Assembly: GCA_024743315.1 (NCBI GenBank)
Contig: JANSWU010000004.1
Coordinates: 387,106 to 451,105 of the forward strand
DNA length: 64,000 nt
Source: Hyphomonadaceae bacterium
GTDB lineage: Bacteria; Pseudomonadota; Alphaproteobacteria; Caulobacterales; Hyphomonadaceae
Reading direction: 5' to 3'
The notes below the pieces were generated by a model that did not search any database, had not been told where the DNA came from, and worked only from the letters and a program-made list of their open reading frames with translations. Positions 8,137 through 16,337 of the stretch are shown here, in pieces. Made by a program: the position numbers and the translations under genes. How positions within the stretch are numbered: the first letter of the stretch is position 1; each line of letters starts with the position of its first letter.

Positions 8137-9315
8137 TCAGCGTCGCTGCAGCAATCGCGCATCCTGCGGCACTGGGTCTTCGAAACTCTTGATCGTGTCA
8201 GCCGTCGCCTCGTCGATCAGGTGCTGGATCAGTTCCGGGAACAGCATGGGCTCAGGCGCGGCTTCCCAGAGGAAGAAGCCATAAGACCCTGGAATCGCAT
8301 TGATCTCGTTGAACCAGAGCTCGCCGGTTTCCTTATTTGACATGAAATCAATCCGAGGTGCCCCTCGTTTCCCGAGCGCGTTAAACGTTCGCCGGGCATA
8401 GTCATAGATTTTTTCCTGCAGGTCCTTCGGTATGTCCGGATTGATGTCTCGGGTCAGCGACAGCATGCCTTCCGACGGTTTGAACGTGCCTTTCGTACCG
8501 CCATCGGCCGACAGATATTTTTCGCGGAAATCGAGCACCTCGGCCCCGGATTTCGGGCGTTCAATCGCGGAGAGTTTGATCTCCTCGCCCTTGGCAATCA
8601 TGGCGATATTGTACTCGACCAGGTTCTGCACCTGAGGTTCAATCAAGGCCAGCGTGTCTTTCTTCAAGACATATTCGACCAGCGGCCAGACATCTTCGGC
8701 AGTCTTGGCGAGGCCAACGCCGACGCTCGAGCCGAGATTGGCCGGTTTGACGATGACAGGAAAACCGAGCGCCGCCTGTACGTCCGGCAAAATCATCTCA
8801 GCATCTTCAATCTGTGAACGCCCGACTGTGATATGCGGCAGGACATTCACGCCCGCCTCCTTGACCAGGGCTTTGGTGACATCCTTGCGCATCGCGATCG
8901 AAGATGAGGACGCACTGAGGCCGGTGACCGGGATGCCCAAAAGTTCGAAATAGGCCTGGATGCGGCCATCTTCGCCAAACGTGCCGTGGAAGACCGGCAA
9001 GACGCAATCGACCGGCTGGATCACCGTCCCATCCATAGCGCTGAGCACTGGACCATTGTCGCCCCAGCGAAACGTCACTTGCTGCCCCACAGGCGGGCGC
9101 GGCTTGTATTTGCTGATATCGCGCAGGCTGGCGCCGATCCAAAATCGGTTGGCGAAATCCATATAGACCGGCAAAACTTCGACATGGCGAACGTCCGCTG
9201 CATCCATCAATTGATGGGCGCTGACGACGCTGACATCATGCTCAGAGCTGGCGCCGCCAAAAATAATCACAGTTTTCAGAGATTTTGCCAATTTTTCACC
9301 AGTCTTCTGTCTCAA
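8137..9315 (-). CDS. D-alanine-D-alanine ligase homologue, variant acceptor pocket
   Basis: ATP-grasp ligase of the Ddl family, up to 392 residues. Aligning by motif with E. coli DdlB: SSEHDVS gives the N-terminal Glu, GSSVGV the phosphate loop, K266-Y267 match K215-Y216, R321 and D323 match R255 and D257, and E337/N339 match the metal ligands E270/N272. The segment after NAIPG reads SYGFFLWE instead of MTSHSLVP, so the Ser that holds the second D-Ala carboxylate (S281) is F348. No ATG exists near the start: TTG at 9315 or TTG at 9291 (GGTGA upstream) are the choices. Divergent from the alpha/beta hydrolase and membrane Mur ligase genes. Confidence 0.85.
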   Translation of the reverse strand: MRQKTGEKLAKSLKTVIIFGGASSEHDVSVVSAHQLMDAADVRHVEVLPVYMDFANRFWIGASLRDISKYKPRPPVGQQVTFRWGDNGPVLSAMDGTVIQPVDCVLPVFHGTFGEDGRIQAYFELLGIPVTGLSASSSSIAMRKDVTKALVKEAGVNVLPHITVGRSQIEDAEMILPDVQAALGFPVIVKPANLGSSVGVGLAKTAEDVWPLVEYVLKKDTLALIEPQVQNLVEYNIAMIAKGEEIKLSAIERPKSGAEVLDFREKYLSADGGTKGTFKPSEGMLSLTRDINPDIPKDLQEKIYDYARRTFNALGKRGAPRIDFMSNKETGELWFNEINAIPGSYGFFLWEAAPEPMLFPELIQHLIDEATADTIKSFEDPVPQDARLLQRR

Positions 9316-9366
9316 GTGGCTCTACTGTATTTAAGAGCGAATCGCCGAGCGGGATCAAGCGCACCT

Positions 9367-10128
9367 ATGAGCACTGAAGTGAAGCCAAATTTGGTTCAAA
9401 TTGGGGACAGGTCGAAACCCGCTATTGTGTTCGGACACGGCTGGGGGCGCTCCTATCGTGATTTTATTCCTGTCGCCGAAGCGCTGGCCCCCGTCGCCAG
9501 CTCTTATCTGGTCGACTTTCCGGGCTTTGGCGACTCCCCGCGCCCGGACGAGACCTGGGGCACCGAGGACTATGCCGAGCACATGGTCAGGATCCTGCGA
9601 GAGACCTATGGGCTGACATCCTACACATGGGTTGGTCATTCCTTTGGCGGGCGGGTCGGCATGCGCATCGCGGCGCAACATCCAGACCTGATTCAGCACC
9701 TGATCCTTGTTGCCTCCGCCGGCGTGCCGCGGACTCGGACACGCTTTCAAGAATGGCGCGGCAAGCAGCGCAGCTGGGCCTTCAAAGCGCGCAAAGCCCT
9801 CGCTGGCTCGCCGGACGCCCTTGATGCTCTGGAAAAGCAGTATGGCAGCGTTGATTATGTCCACAGCAAAGAGATCGGCATGCGGGACATTTTTGTCCGC
9901 ACGGTGAACGAGGACCAATCAGAGACGCTTGGCCAAATCAAATGCCCAACGACACTGATCTATGGCGGCCTCGATTTCGAAACCCCAGTGGAAGTCGGGG
10001 AAAAAATTGCTGCCGGCATCTCGGATTCGAAGCTCATCGTGTGCCCGCACTATGACCATATTTCGATCCTCGATCGCGGACGCCACCAGATCGCGCTCAG
10101 CGTCAAAGAACGATTGGTCGCGGCATGA
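9367..10128 (+). CDS. Alpha/beta hydrolase
   Basis: A 253-residue alpha/beta-hydrolase. VGHSFGGRVGM is the nucleophile elbow (Ser), FGHGWGRSYRD forms the oxyanion-hole region, YGGLDFETP carries the acid and CPHYDHISIL the catalytic His. No signal peptide is seen, so it is probably cytoplasmic. The substrate is unknown. The start ATG overlaps nothing upstream, and its stop overlaps the ATG of the Mur ligase gene (ATGA), implying coupled translation. The pairing with a Ddl homologue and a Mur ligase suggests action on a cell-wall-like amide or ester. Confidence 0.85.
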   Translation: MSTEVKPNLVQIGDRSKPAIVFGHGWGRSYRDFIPVAEALAPVASSYLVDFPGFGDSPRPDETWGTEDYAEHMVRILRETYGLTSYTWVGHSFGGRVGMRIAAQHPDLIQHLILVASAGVPRTRTRFQEWRGKQRSWAFKARKALAGSPDALDALEKQYGSVDYVHSKEIGMRDIFVRTVNEDQSETLGQIKCPTTLIYGGLDFETPVEVGEKIAAGISDSKLIVCPHYDHISILDRGRHQIALSVKERLVAA

Positions 10129-11720
10129 CATTTATTGCGCAACTCCCCTTCGCCGTGTTTTTTGCCAGCCTGATCGGCTTTGGCTGGGTCCGGATCAATA
10201 CGATCCTGACCTATTTCCAGCAGGAAGAATATGACAGCTCGCGGTTCCTCGGCGCGATTGTCCGGGTGCGGCTTTATGATTCCCTGGCCACCGTGGGGCT
10301 CGTGGCCCTGGCCATCGCCAGTGCCTTTATCGATCTCGGGCCGATTGGCTGGCTGTTCGCCGCTGCCCTGCTGGTGGCGATCGCCCTGCGCGAACGCGGT
10401 TATCGGTATAAGAAAAAGCTCGTGGTGACCGAACGGCTGAGACGCATTCGCTGGCTAACCCGGAGCCTGTTCGGCGTCATCCTGATGATGGTGCTGATCC
10501 ACCCGATCGCCGTCTTCCTGATCATTCAGTCTATCCCGTTCCTGATCATGCTCGCCAATCGAATGTTGCGACCGATGCAAGAGCAAATCAATCAGGGCTT
10601 TGTCGACGAGGCCATGGACAAACTCAAATCCTATCAGCCCATCACCATCGGCATTACCGGGTCCTTCGGCAAAACCACGACCAAGCACATTCTGGCCGAA
10701 GTATTGGCCAGCGCCGGGCCGGTCTTTTACAGCCCTGGTAGCATCAACACGGTGCTTGGCCTGACCCGCAATATTCGCGAGAAACTGCAGCGCGGGCACA
10801 AATTCTTCATCGCCGAGATGGGCGCCTATGGCATTGGATCGATCAAGCGCCTGTGCGATTTCGCGGATCCTGAATATGCCATCGTCACCGCCATTGGCGA
10901 TGCCCATACGGAACGCTTTGGCAGCATCGACAATATCGCCATCGCCAAGTCTGAACTGGTTGAGCACGTCACCGCCCGCGGTGGCAAAGCCGTGATCCCG
11001 CACGAGATCCTGTCACACAAACCCTTTGCTGATCTCAGAAAGGCTCACCCGGGTCTGGTCAAGACGGTGGGGCAGGAACCGGACGCCGACTTTGTCATCG
11101 TCAAAGCCGAGCTCGAAGACAGCAATTGGGCGATTGAACTCTGGCCACAAGGCGCGCCGGATAACGCCCGGATCACGTATACGCTGCCGCTCCTGGGTGA
11201 CCATAATATCCTCAATTCTGCGCTTTCCGTCGTGCTGACCTTCCTGATCAGCCCGGCCACAGCGACCCGCATCGCGGCCTTCTCCAAAGATGTCGAACAA
11301 GTCCAGCACCGTCTCCAGAAAATCGATAATCCGGGCCAGCCACTTATTCTCGACGATGCTTACAATTCGAACGAGATCGGCTTCAAAAATGCGGTTTCAG
11401 TGCTGCGCAAGTTGGCCGACCAACGCGGCGGCCGCGCCATCCTGGTGACCCCCGGGGTCGCCGAGCTTGGTCTTGAGCATGACCGGGTTCATCATCGACT
11501 AGGGACATTCGCCACGCAGCATTGCGATCATGTTGTCGCGATTAACCCGGCGCGGATCGAAGCCTTTGTCAGCGCCCTCGATGGCGACAAAGTCGAAATC
11601 CACACGCGCGCCTCATTCGCAGATGCACGCCGCCTCGTCAGTGACTTTGCAGACGAGAAAGATGTCGTTCTGTACGAGAATGATCTGCCGGACCTGCTGG
11701 AAGAAACCCGCCTGCTCTAA
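10125..11720 (+). CDS. Membrane-anchored Mur ligase (MurF-like)
   Basis: 531 residues. The first 175 hold about four hydrophobic segments (near residues 3-25, 47-66, 72-88, 105-135) with basic loops. A Mur ligase core follows: GITGSFGKTTT at 176-186 is the ATP P-loop, FIAEMGAYGIGS the central-domain motif, LLGDHNILNS and LDDAYNSN the C-terminal MurF-type motifs. Canonical MurF has instead a soluble N-terminal domain that binds UDP-MurNAc-tripeptide, so this enzyme must recognise its substrate differently and works at the membrane. It overlaps the hydrolase by ATGA. An ATP-dependent amide ligase is certain by family; its substrate is not. Confidence 0.85.
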   Translation: MTFIAQLPFAVFFASLIGFGWVRINTILTYFQQEEYDSSRFLGAIVRVRLYDSLATVGLVALAIASAFIDLGPIGWLFAAALLVAIALRERGYRYKKKLVVTERLRRIRWLTRSLFGVILMMVLIHPIAVFLIIQSIPFLIMLANRMLRPMQEQINQGFVDEAMDKLKSYQPITIGITGSFGKTTTKHILAEVLASAGPVFYSPGSINTVLGLTRNIREKLQRGHKFFIAEMGAYGIGSIKRLCDFADPEYAIVTAIGDAHTERFGSIDNIAIAKSELVEHVTARGGKAVIPHEILSHKPFADLRKAHPGLVKTVGQEPDADFVIVKAELEDSNWAIELWPQGAPDNARITYTLPLLGDHNILNSALSVVLTFLISPATATRIAAFSKDVEQVQHRLQKIDNPGQPLILDDAYNSNEIGFKNAVSVLRKLADQRGGRAILVTPGVAELGLEHDRVHHRLGTFATQHCDHVVAINPARIEAFVSALDGDKVEIHTRASFADARRLVSDFADEKDVVLYENDLPDLLEETRLL

Positions 11721-11722
11721 AT

Positions 11723-12292
11723 TCAGGCTGCGCGCTGCACCGCCTGGATCCGGTTCAACTCTTCATGCAAAAGATCGAGCGGGGATCCGGCTTCAGCAAG
11801 CACATCGCCGGTCCAGTTCTCAGACGAAAACCGTCCGATCGCCATATCGCGCGCGCGACTGACACGGCTTTTCACGGTCCCTGCTGAACAGCCAAGCACG
11901 TCGGCGGCCTCTTCATAGGTAAACCCTGCTGCGACAACCAATAAGAAGGCGTCCTTCTGAGCCGCTTTCAAAGACTGCACCGCGCTCAGCATTCGCTTCA
12001 GGTCTGTCCGTTGTTCCAGATCACAATTGGCGATCAAATAGTCATCTATGTCATCCGTATGATCCGTGTCACGGACACGCTCGGATCGCAATTGCTGATA
12101 ATATTCATTGCGAACTATTCGGAAAAGCCAGGCGCGCAAAGGACCCTTTTTCGGGTCGAACTGCGCCCGGTTTTGCCATGCCTTCAAACAGGCATTCTGA
12201 ACGATATCGTCAGCCCGCGAGATGTCGGGGCTTAACATCCGGGCATAGGCGCGCAAATCAGGTAAGAAGGTTCCAAGCTCGTTCGAAAACAT
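11723..12292 (-). CDS. ECF sigma factor, EcfG-like (ECF15 type)
   Basis: A 189-residue RNA polymerase sigma factor. Region 2 is LRAYARMLSPDISRADDIVQ and ACLKAW...WLFRIVRNEYY; region 4 is AGFTYEEAADVLGCSAGTVK and SRVSRARD, which resembles the G-(F/Y)-SYEEAA-x-GTxKSRxxRAR signature of EcfG, the alphaproteobacterial general-stress sigma factor. It is a paralogue of the gene at 12641 on the opposite strand. Converges 2 bases from the Mur ligase stop. No PhyR-type response regulator is adjacent; a NepR-like gene lies at 23798. Confidence 0.85.
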   Translation of the reverse strand: MFSNELGTFLPDLRAYARMLSPDISRADDIVQNACLKAWQNRAQFDPKKGPLRAWLFRIVRNEYYQQLRSERVRDTDHTDDIDDYLIANCDLEQRTDLKRMLSAVQSLKAAQKDAFLLVVAAGFTYEEAADVLGCSAGTVKSRVSRARDMAIGRFSSENWTGDVLAEAGSPLDLLHEELNRIQAVQRAA

Positions 12293-12640
12293 CGCGAATT
12301 CTCTTTATTTCAACTCACGATAGTTTTCGTTACCTAACACTTAGTTTCCAAAACTGCAGGTTGAATATTTTATTTAACCCTGTTTGAGCATTGAATGGCC
12401 AGCGACTTCCCTGGGTGGTGCGTCCATGCAATGCCCATAACGATCTGTTTTTATGTCTATTTTTATTGTCTGCAGTGATTTAGCGCAGGGCCTTCGCACG
12501 GGTGAGGTCCAGGCTTTTCCCAGTCAAATCAGTCGCTTGCACAACTTACGGTACCCAAGAAGATTGATCAGGTGTTAACCATATTTACAGTTAATTAACC
12601 GACTAGCGAGACACCCAGAGTGCAAAAACGGGGCTGAGAC
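12293..12640. promoter_or_regulatory. Divergent promoter region between two sigma factor genes
   Basis: 348 bases with no ORF, AT-rich next to both genes. It contains GTTAACC (12574-12580) and TTAATTAACC (12591-12600), which resemble CtrA half-sites but are not at the TTAA-N7-TTAA spacing. I found no GGAAC...CGTT motif, so self-activation by an EcfG-type factor is not evident. Confidence 0.4.
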
Positions 12641-13219
12641 ATGTTTTCGCAAGAGCTTGAACGGCTGATTCCAGAACTTCGCGCCTATGCGCGCATGTTA
12701 AGCGCTGATCGCGATCGCGCCGATGATATTGTTCAAAACGCCTGCCTCAAAGCCTGGAAAGCGCGCCGCACTTTTGATCCCAAGAAAGGCTCGTTCAAAG
12801 CCTGGATGTTTGTCATCACGCGCAATGAATTCTTGCAGGATGTCCGAAAATCAAGGCGGACGGACACGTATTGTCCGAGTGCATTTGAAGCCACCCTGAC
12901 CGAAGAATGCCAATTGGCGAGTCGGGCGGAATGCTCCGAAGCGATCCGCCAATTGTTCGCCCTCAACCAGGATCAGCGCGATGTTTTCATTCTCGTGATT
13001 GCCGTCGGATATTCCTATGAGGAAGCCGCTAAAATCCTGAACTGCTCTGTTGGAACCGTGAAAAGCCGAATTAACCGCGCCCGCGCCAAGCTGATCGAGA
13101 AATTGTCTCAGGATAATGTACGCGATCCCTCAGGGTCGGCTCCCGGCATAGAGGATGGCTTCCATCAGGTTCAGGACGTTTTCGGTTACGCCGATCAAAT
13201 TGTCCGGCGTGCGGCTTAA
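12641..13219 (+). CDS. ECF sigma factor, EcfG-like paralogue
   Basis: 192 residues, clearly paralogous to the sigma factor at 11723 (both start MFS-x-EL and share RADDIVQNACLKAW and FDPKKG). Region 4 is VGYSYEEAAKILNCSVGTVK followed by SRINRARAKL, again EcfG-like. It would direct RNA polymerase to GGAAC/CGTT-type promoters if the EcfG assignment holds; one such motif lies 83 bases after its stop, before a predicted small RNA. Region 2 contains WMFVITRNEFLQD, the polymerase-contact segment. No dedicated transmembrane anti-sigma gene follows. Confidence 0.85.
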   Translation: MFSQELERLIPELRAYARMLSADRDRADDIVQNACLKAWKARRTFDPKKGSFKAWMFVITRNEFLQDVRKSRRTDTYCPSAFEATLTEECQLASRAECSEAIRQLFALNQDQRDVFILVIAVGYSYEEAAKILNCSVGTVKSRINRARAKLIEKLSQDNVRDPSGSAPGIEDGFHQVQDVFGYADQIVRRAA

Positions 13220-13301
13220 CCAAATATCCGCTATTAATTCAGCGAATACAGGGATCTAGCACGCTCAATTTTGCAGTGTGAAAAACTTTTTCAAAAAAAT
13301 T

Positions 13302-13327
13302 GGAACGCTTTTCGAAGCTGAGACGTA
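13302..13327 (+). promoter_or_regulatory. EcfG-type promoter candidate for a small RNA
   Basis: GGAAC (13302-13306), a 17-base spacer and CGTA (13324-13327). The known EcfG consensus is GGAAC-N16/17-CGTT, so there is one mismatch. It is located so that transcription would start around 13333-13336, at the first hairpin of the predicted RNA. Confidence 0.55.
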
Positions 13328-13333
13328 GAGACT

Positions 13334-13401
13334 ATGGAAACGCCCGTTTCCAAATCTCCATTATGACTGACCCGCGCAGATCATGCGCGGGTCTCTTTTT
13401 T
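13334..13401 (+). ncRNA. Predicted stress-type small RNA
   Basis: About 68 nt. A 5' hairpin GGAAAC-GCCC-GTTTCC (13336-13351) is followed by a single-stranded linker with TCTCC (13355-13359), able to pair with ribosome-binding sites, and ends in a 10-bp terminator stem with a T-run (13369-13401). It has its own promoter candidate and lies between an EcfG-like sigma gene and a GGDEF gene with no ORF of its own. In Caulobacter the sRNA GsrN is under the general-stress sigma factor; this one is analogous in layout, and homology is not shown. Confidence 0.6.
13369..13401 (+). terminator. Strong intrinsic terminator of the small RNA
   Basis: GACCCGCGCA (13369-13378), loop GATCA, TGCGCGGGTC (13384-13393), then TCTTTTTT. 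Perfect 10-bp GC-rich stem and a T-run, the best intrinsic terminator in the window. Confidence 0.9.
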
Positions 13402-13455
13402 GGTTTCCAGTTTAAGCTGCTCCATTAACCCTCAGCCTGTGCACCGGCCCCTGAG

Positions 13456-13471
13456 TGTAAACTGTTTTACA
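13456..13471. promoter_or_regulatory. GTAAAC palindrome 1, upstream of the GAF-GGDEF gene
   Basis: TGTAAACTGTTTTACA, a near-perfect 16-bp dyad 58 bases before the GGDEF start codon. The same core occurs before two XRE regulator genes (19642, 24962). Confidence 0.6.
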
Positions 13472-13529
13472 ACCACTGATAGAATATACGTATTTTCCCG
13501 GAGGAAGAAAAAATTGGAGATTTGAGGGA

Positions 13530-14633
13530 ATGATTTCGTATCCACCGCCCAAGTTTGAAGAGCAAAAATCTGAAATCCTGCAGCGCTATCAAATCCTCAG
13601 CGAGGATGATTCGAAGAATGCCTTATGCATCGCAGATTCGATTGCCTTGGCGCTCAATGTGCCCTTCGTCATCGCGGCGCTGAACCGCCGCTACCGTAAA
13701 TGGTATCATTGTGATTTCGGACTTGGCGCCTATCCCGAAAGCGACCTGCAAACCTATTTTGCGCGGATGCATCTTTCGCAGAGCCGGTTCGAAGCGCCAG
13801 ATGTCGAGGCTGAAGCCTTTTTCACCCAACACACAACCGGTCTGCGCTTGCCGAAATTTAAATCCATTGCTGGTGTTCCGCTCACTGATCCAAACGGCAA
13901 ACGATTTGGAACGCTGTGTATCGCTGACCGAAAAGTGCGGCAGTTGAGCGAAGCGGAATTGTCCTTGTTGACCAGTTTTGGCCGCGTCGTCAGCAACGAT
14001 ATCTGTGTCCGCAGCGCAGCCCGCTACGCCGTCCGTGACCTGGTCGAATTGGAGCACGAAAAGTGCGACCTGTTCGAACTGGCCACCATTGACCCCCTGA
14101 CCAAGGCCCTCAATCGCCGCGCCTTCATGCGCTTTTCAGAGCGAGAGCTGGCCCGCTTCAAACGCGATCAAGGTCAATTGTCCGCCCTGATGCTGGACAT
14201 TGACCACTTCAAACAGGTCAATGATGTGCATGGCCACGCCACCGGCGACAAGGTCTTGGCCAAACTGGTTTCGGTGGCCACCAATGTCCTGCGTCAGGAA
14301 GATCTGATTGGGCGCTTGGGTGGCGAGGAATTTGCCATAGTCCTGGTCGACTCTGATGCCCAGGCCGCGGCCAAGGTCGCCGATCGAATTCGGCAAACCA
14401 TTAAACAGGTCAAGTTTCCCAGCGAGACCGGGCCCTTCAACGTCTCGGTCAGCATTGGCGTGTCGGAACCGTTCTATAACGAGTCCAGCATCAATGATGC
14501 GCTCGAGCGCGCCGATGCTGCCCTGTACAATGCCAAACGAAATGGACGCGATCGAGTCGAATTGGCGACCGAGAATGTTGCCTTGATGGATCCACCGGCG
14601 GGCTCTCAGGTGGCGCAAACACTACCAAATTAG
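13530..14633 (+). CDS. GAF-GGDEF diguanylate cyclase
   Basis: 367 residues. An N-terminal GAF domain (about 15-165: IALALNVPFVIAALN, FKSIAGVPLTDPNG, FGTLCIADRK) precedes a GGDEF domain (about 190-350) with DPLTKALNRRAF, the metal-binding LDIDHFKQVND and the active-site GGEEF near residue 264. RQED lies five residues before GGEEF, the inhibitory I-site, so product feedback is expected. It makes cyclic di-GMP from two GTP; the GAF ligand is unknown. No transmembrane segment. GGAGG precedes the gene and a palindrome shared with XRE genes lies upstream. Confidence 0.92.
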   Translation: MISYPPPKFEEQKSEILQRYQILSEDDSKNALCIADSIALALNVPFVIAALNRRYRKWYHCDFGLGAYPESDLQTYFARMHLSQSRFEAPDVEAEAFFTQHTTGLRLPKFKSIAGVPLTDPNGKRFGTLCIADRKVRQLSEAELSLLTSFGRVVSNDICVRSAARYAVRDLVELEHEKCDLFELATIDPLTKALNRRAFMRFSERELARFKRDQGQLSALMLDIDHFKQVNDVHGHATGDKVLAKLVSVATNVLRQEDLIGRLGGEEFAIVLVDSDAQAAAKVADRIRQTIKQVKFPSETGPFNVSVSIGVSEPFYNESSINDALERADAALYNAKRNGRDRVELATENVALMDPPAGSQVAQTLPN

Positions 14634-14683
14634 AGCCGTGTTTGACGGTCGCATTGGGATCGATCCGCTAAGTCTCCTGAACT

Positions 14684-14713
14684 AAAAAACACCCGGCGCC
14701 GAGGCACCGGGTG
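14684..14713 (-). terminator. Intrinsic terminator of glutamate dehydrogenase
   Basis: CACCCGG (14690-14696) and CCGGGTG (14707-14713), extended inward by GCC/GGC with one mismatch. On the minus strand the stem is followed by six T (14684-14689), which fits termination of the gene at 14759-16186. Confidence 0.8.
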
Positions 14714-14758
14714 GTTTCACTGGTCGAACCTCGATGCGGCGAGGTCGCCAACCGCCCT

Positions 14759-16186
14759 TTAGAGGGTGAAATGATCCATGACGCTGGCGATCCGGCGCAC
14801 CGCGACCATATAGGCGGCGGTCCGGAGATCTGGACAATTCGGATGCGCTTGCCGGACCTCGCGCATCGCGACATAGGCCGCGCGCATCGTGTCATCGAGC
14901 CCTGAGCGCACCAGTTCCAGTTCACCTGCCCCACACTCAAGCTGGCGCTTGATCGATGCGTCTACGCCATTCGGGAGCAGTGTTTCCAGCTGTTCAAGGA
15001 AAGCGCGGCTGCGCGCTTCTTCCTGACGCCGCTGCATGCGTCCGAACCGGATGTGCGAGATGTTCTTCGCCCACTCGAAATAGGACACAGTGACCCCGCC
15101 AGCATTGGCGAACAGGTCTGGAATGATCGTACATCCGCGCTCGAGCAGAATATCGTTCGCTTCGGCCGTGACCGGCCCATTCGCGGCTTCGATGATGAGG
15201 GGCGCTTTGATCCGGTGGGCGTTGCCGTAAGTGATCACACTTTCGCACGCCGCCGGGATCAGGATATCGCACTCATATTCCAGGCCGAGCGCGCCGTTTT
15301 CGGTGAACTCGACGCCCGGGAAGGCGCAAAGCGGCTGCCCGCTCACAAGATGCGCTTTGAGATCTTCGACATTGATGCCTTTGGGATCAAACACGGCCCC
15401 GTCACGCTCAACGACGCCGACAATCTTGGCACCATCCTCTTCGCTCAGGAATTTTGCGGCGTGGTAGCCAACATTCCCAAGTCCCTGAACGACGACGCTC
15501 TTGCCGTCCAGCGTCCCTGAGAGCCCCGCGGCGGCGACATCGTCCGGGTGACGAAAGAATTCTTGTAAGGCATACTGAACGCCGCGCCCGGTGGCCTCGG
15601 TGCGTCCGGCGATACCGCCCGCATTCAGCGGTTTGCCCGTGACACAGGCGCGCGCATTCATATCGGTTGGGTTCATGCGGCGATATTCGTCCGCCATCCA
15701 AGCCATTTCGCGCTCGCCGGTGCCCATATCCGGAGCTGGAACGTTTTGCGATGGATTGATCAGGTCGCGCTTGGCCAATTCATAGGCAAAGCGGCGTGTG
15801 ATCTTTTCAAGCTCATGCGGTTCCCAGGCGGTTGGATCAATGATCAGACCGCCTTTAGAGCCACCAAATGGGGTTTCCACCAAAGCACATTTAAAGGTCA
15901 TCAAGGCGGCCAGCGCTTCGACTTCATCCTTGTTCACTTCGATGGAGTAACGGATGCCGCCCTTGGCGGGTTCCATATGTTCTGAATGCACCGAGCGGTA
16001 GCCTTTAAAGCTATGCAGCTTGCCGCGCAAACGGACTGAGAACTGAACTTCATAGGTTGAGTTACAGACGCGAATAGTCTCTGCGACATCCTCCGGAAGA
16101 TCGAGCAATTTGACCGCGCGATCGTACATAAGATTGACGCTCTGAAGGAAGCCAGTGGTTAATGGCTTTTTGTTTTGAAAGTTCAT
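14759..16186 (-). CDS. Glutamate dehydrogenase (Glu/Leu/Phe/Val family)
   Basis: 475 residues. Catalyses reversible oxidative deamination of glutamate to 2-oxoglutarate and ammonia. PFGGSKGGLIIDP has the active-site Lys, PAPDMGTGEREMAW the second catalytic block, and VVQGLGNVGYHAAKF is the Rossmann dinucleotide-binding loop. The N-terminal part (LRGKLHSFKGYRSVHSEHMEPAKGG) has a stretch not found in the shortest hexameric enzymes. I take the ATG at 16186, which follows AGGTAGGG, rather than the extended frame from 16225. Cofactor choice cannot be fixed from sequence. Monocistronic, with its own terminator. Confidence 0.93.
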   Translation of the reverse strand: MNFQNKKPLTTGFLQSVNLMYDRAVKLLDLPEDVAETIRVCNSTYEVQFSVRLRGKLHSFKGYRSVHSEHMEPAKGGIRYSIEVNKDEVEALAALMTFKCALVETPFGGSKGGLIIDPTAWEPHELEKITRRFAYELAKRDLINPSQNVPAPDMGTGEREMAWMADEYRRMNPTDMNARACVTGKPLNAGGIAGRTEATGRGVQYALQEFFRHPDDVAAAGLSGTLDGKSVVVQGLGNVGYHAAKFLSEEDGAKIVGVVERDGAVFDPKGINVEDLKAHLVSGQPLCAFPGVEFTENGALGLEYECDILIPAACESVITYGNAHRIKAPLIIEAANGPVTAEANDILLERGCTIIPDLFANAGGVTVSYFEWAKNISHIRFGRMQRRQEEARSRAFLEQLETLLPNGVDASIKRQLECGAGELELVRSGLDDTMRAAYVAMREVRQAHPNCPDLRTAAYMVAVRRIASVMDHFTL

Positions 16187-16337
16187 GATCCCTACCTTTT
16201 TCGATATGGGATCACCATACAACATACTGTTTTAGTTGAAGATAATACAGAAACAAAGTTTTCAGGTCGAGGCGAAGGCTTTCGTAATTATGGTAAACAA
16301 GAAACGAAAACTTTTCGCGAAACTGGCAACCTCGTGC

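Noticed and set aside
12574-12600. CtrA site between the sigma factor genes
   Set aside because: TTAACC half-sites exist but are 12 bases apart, not 7.
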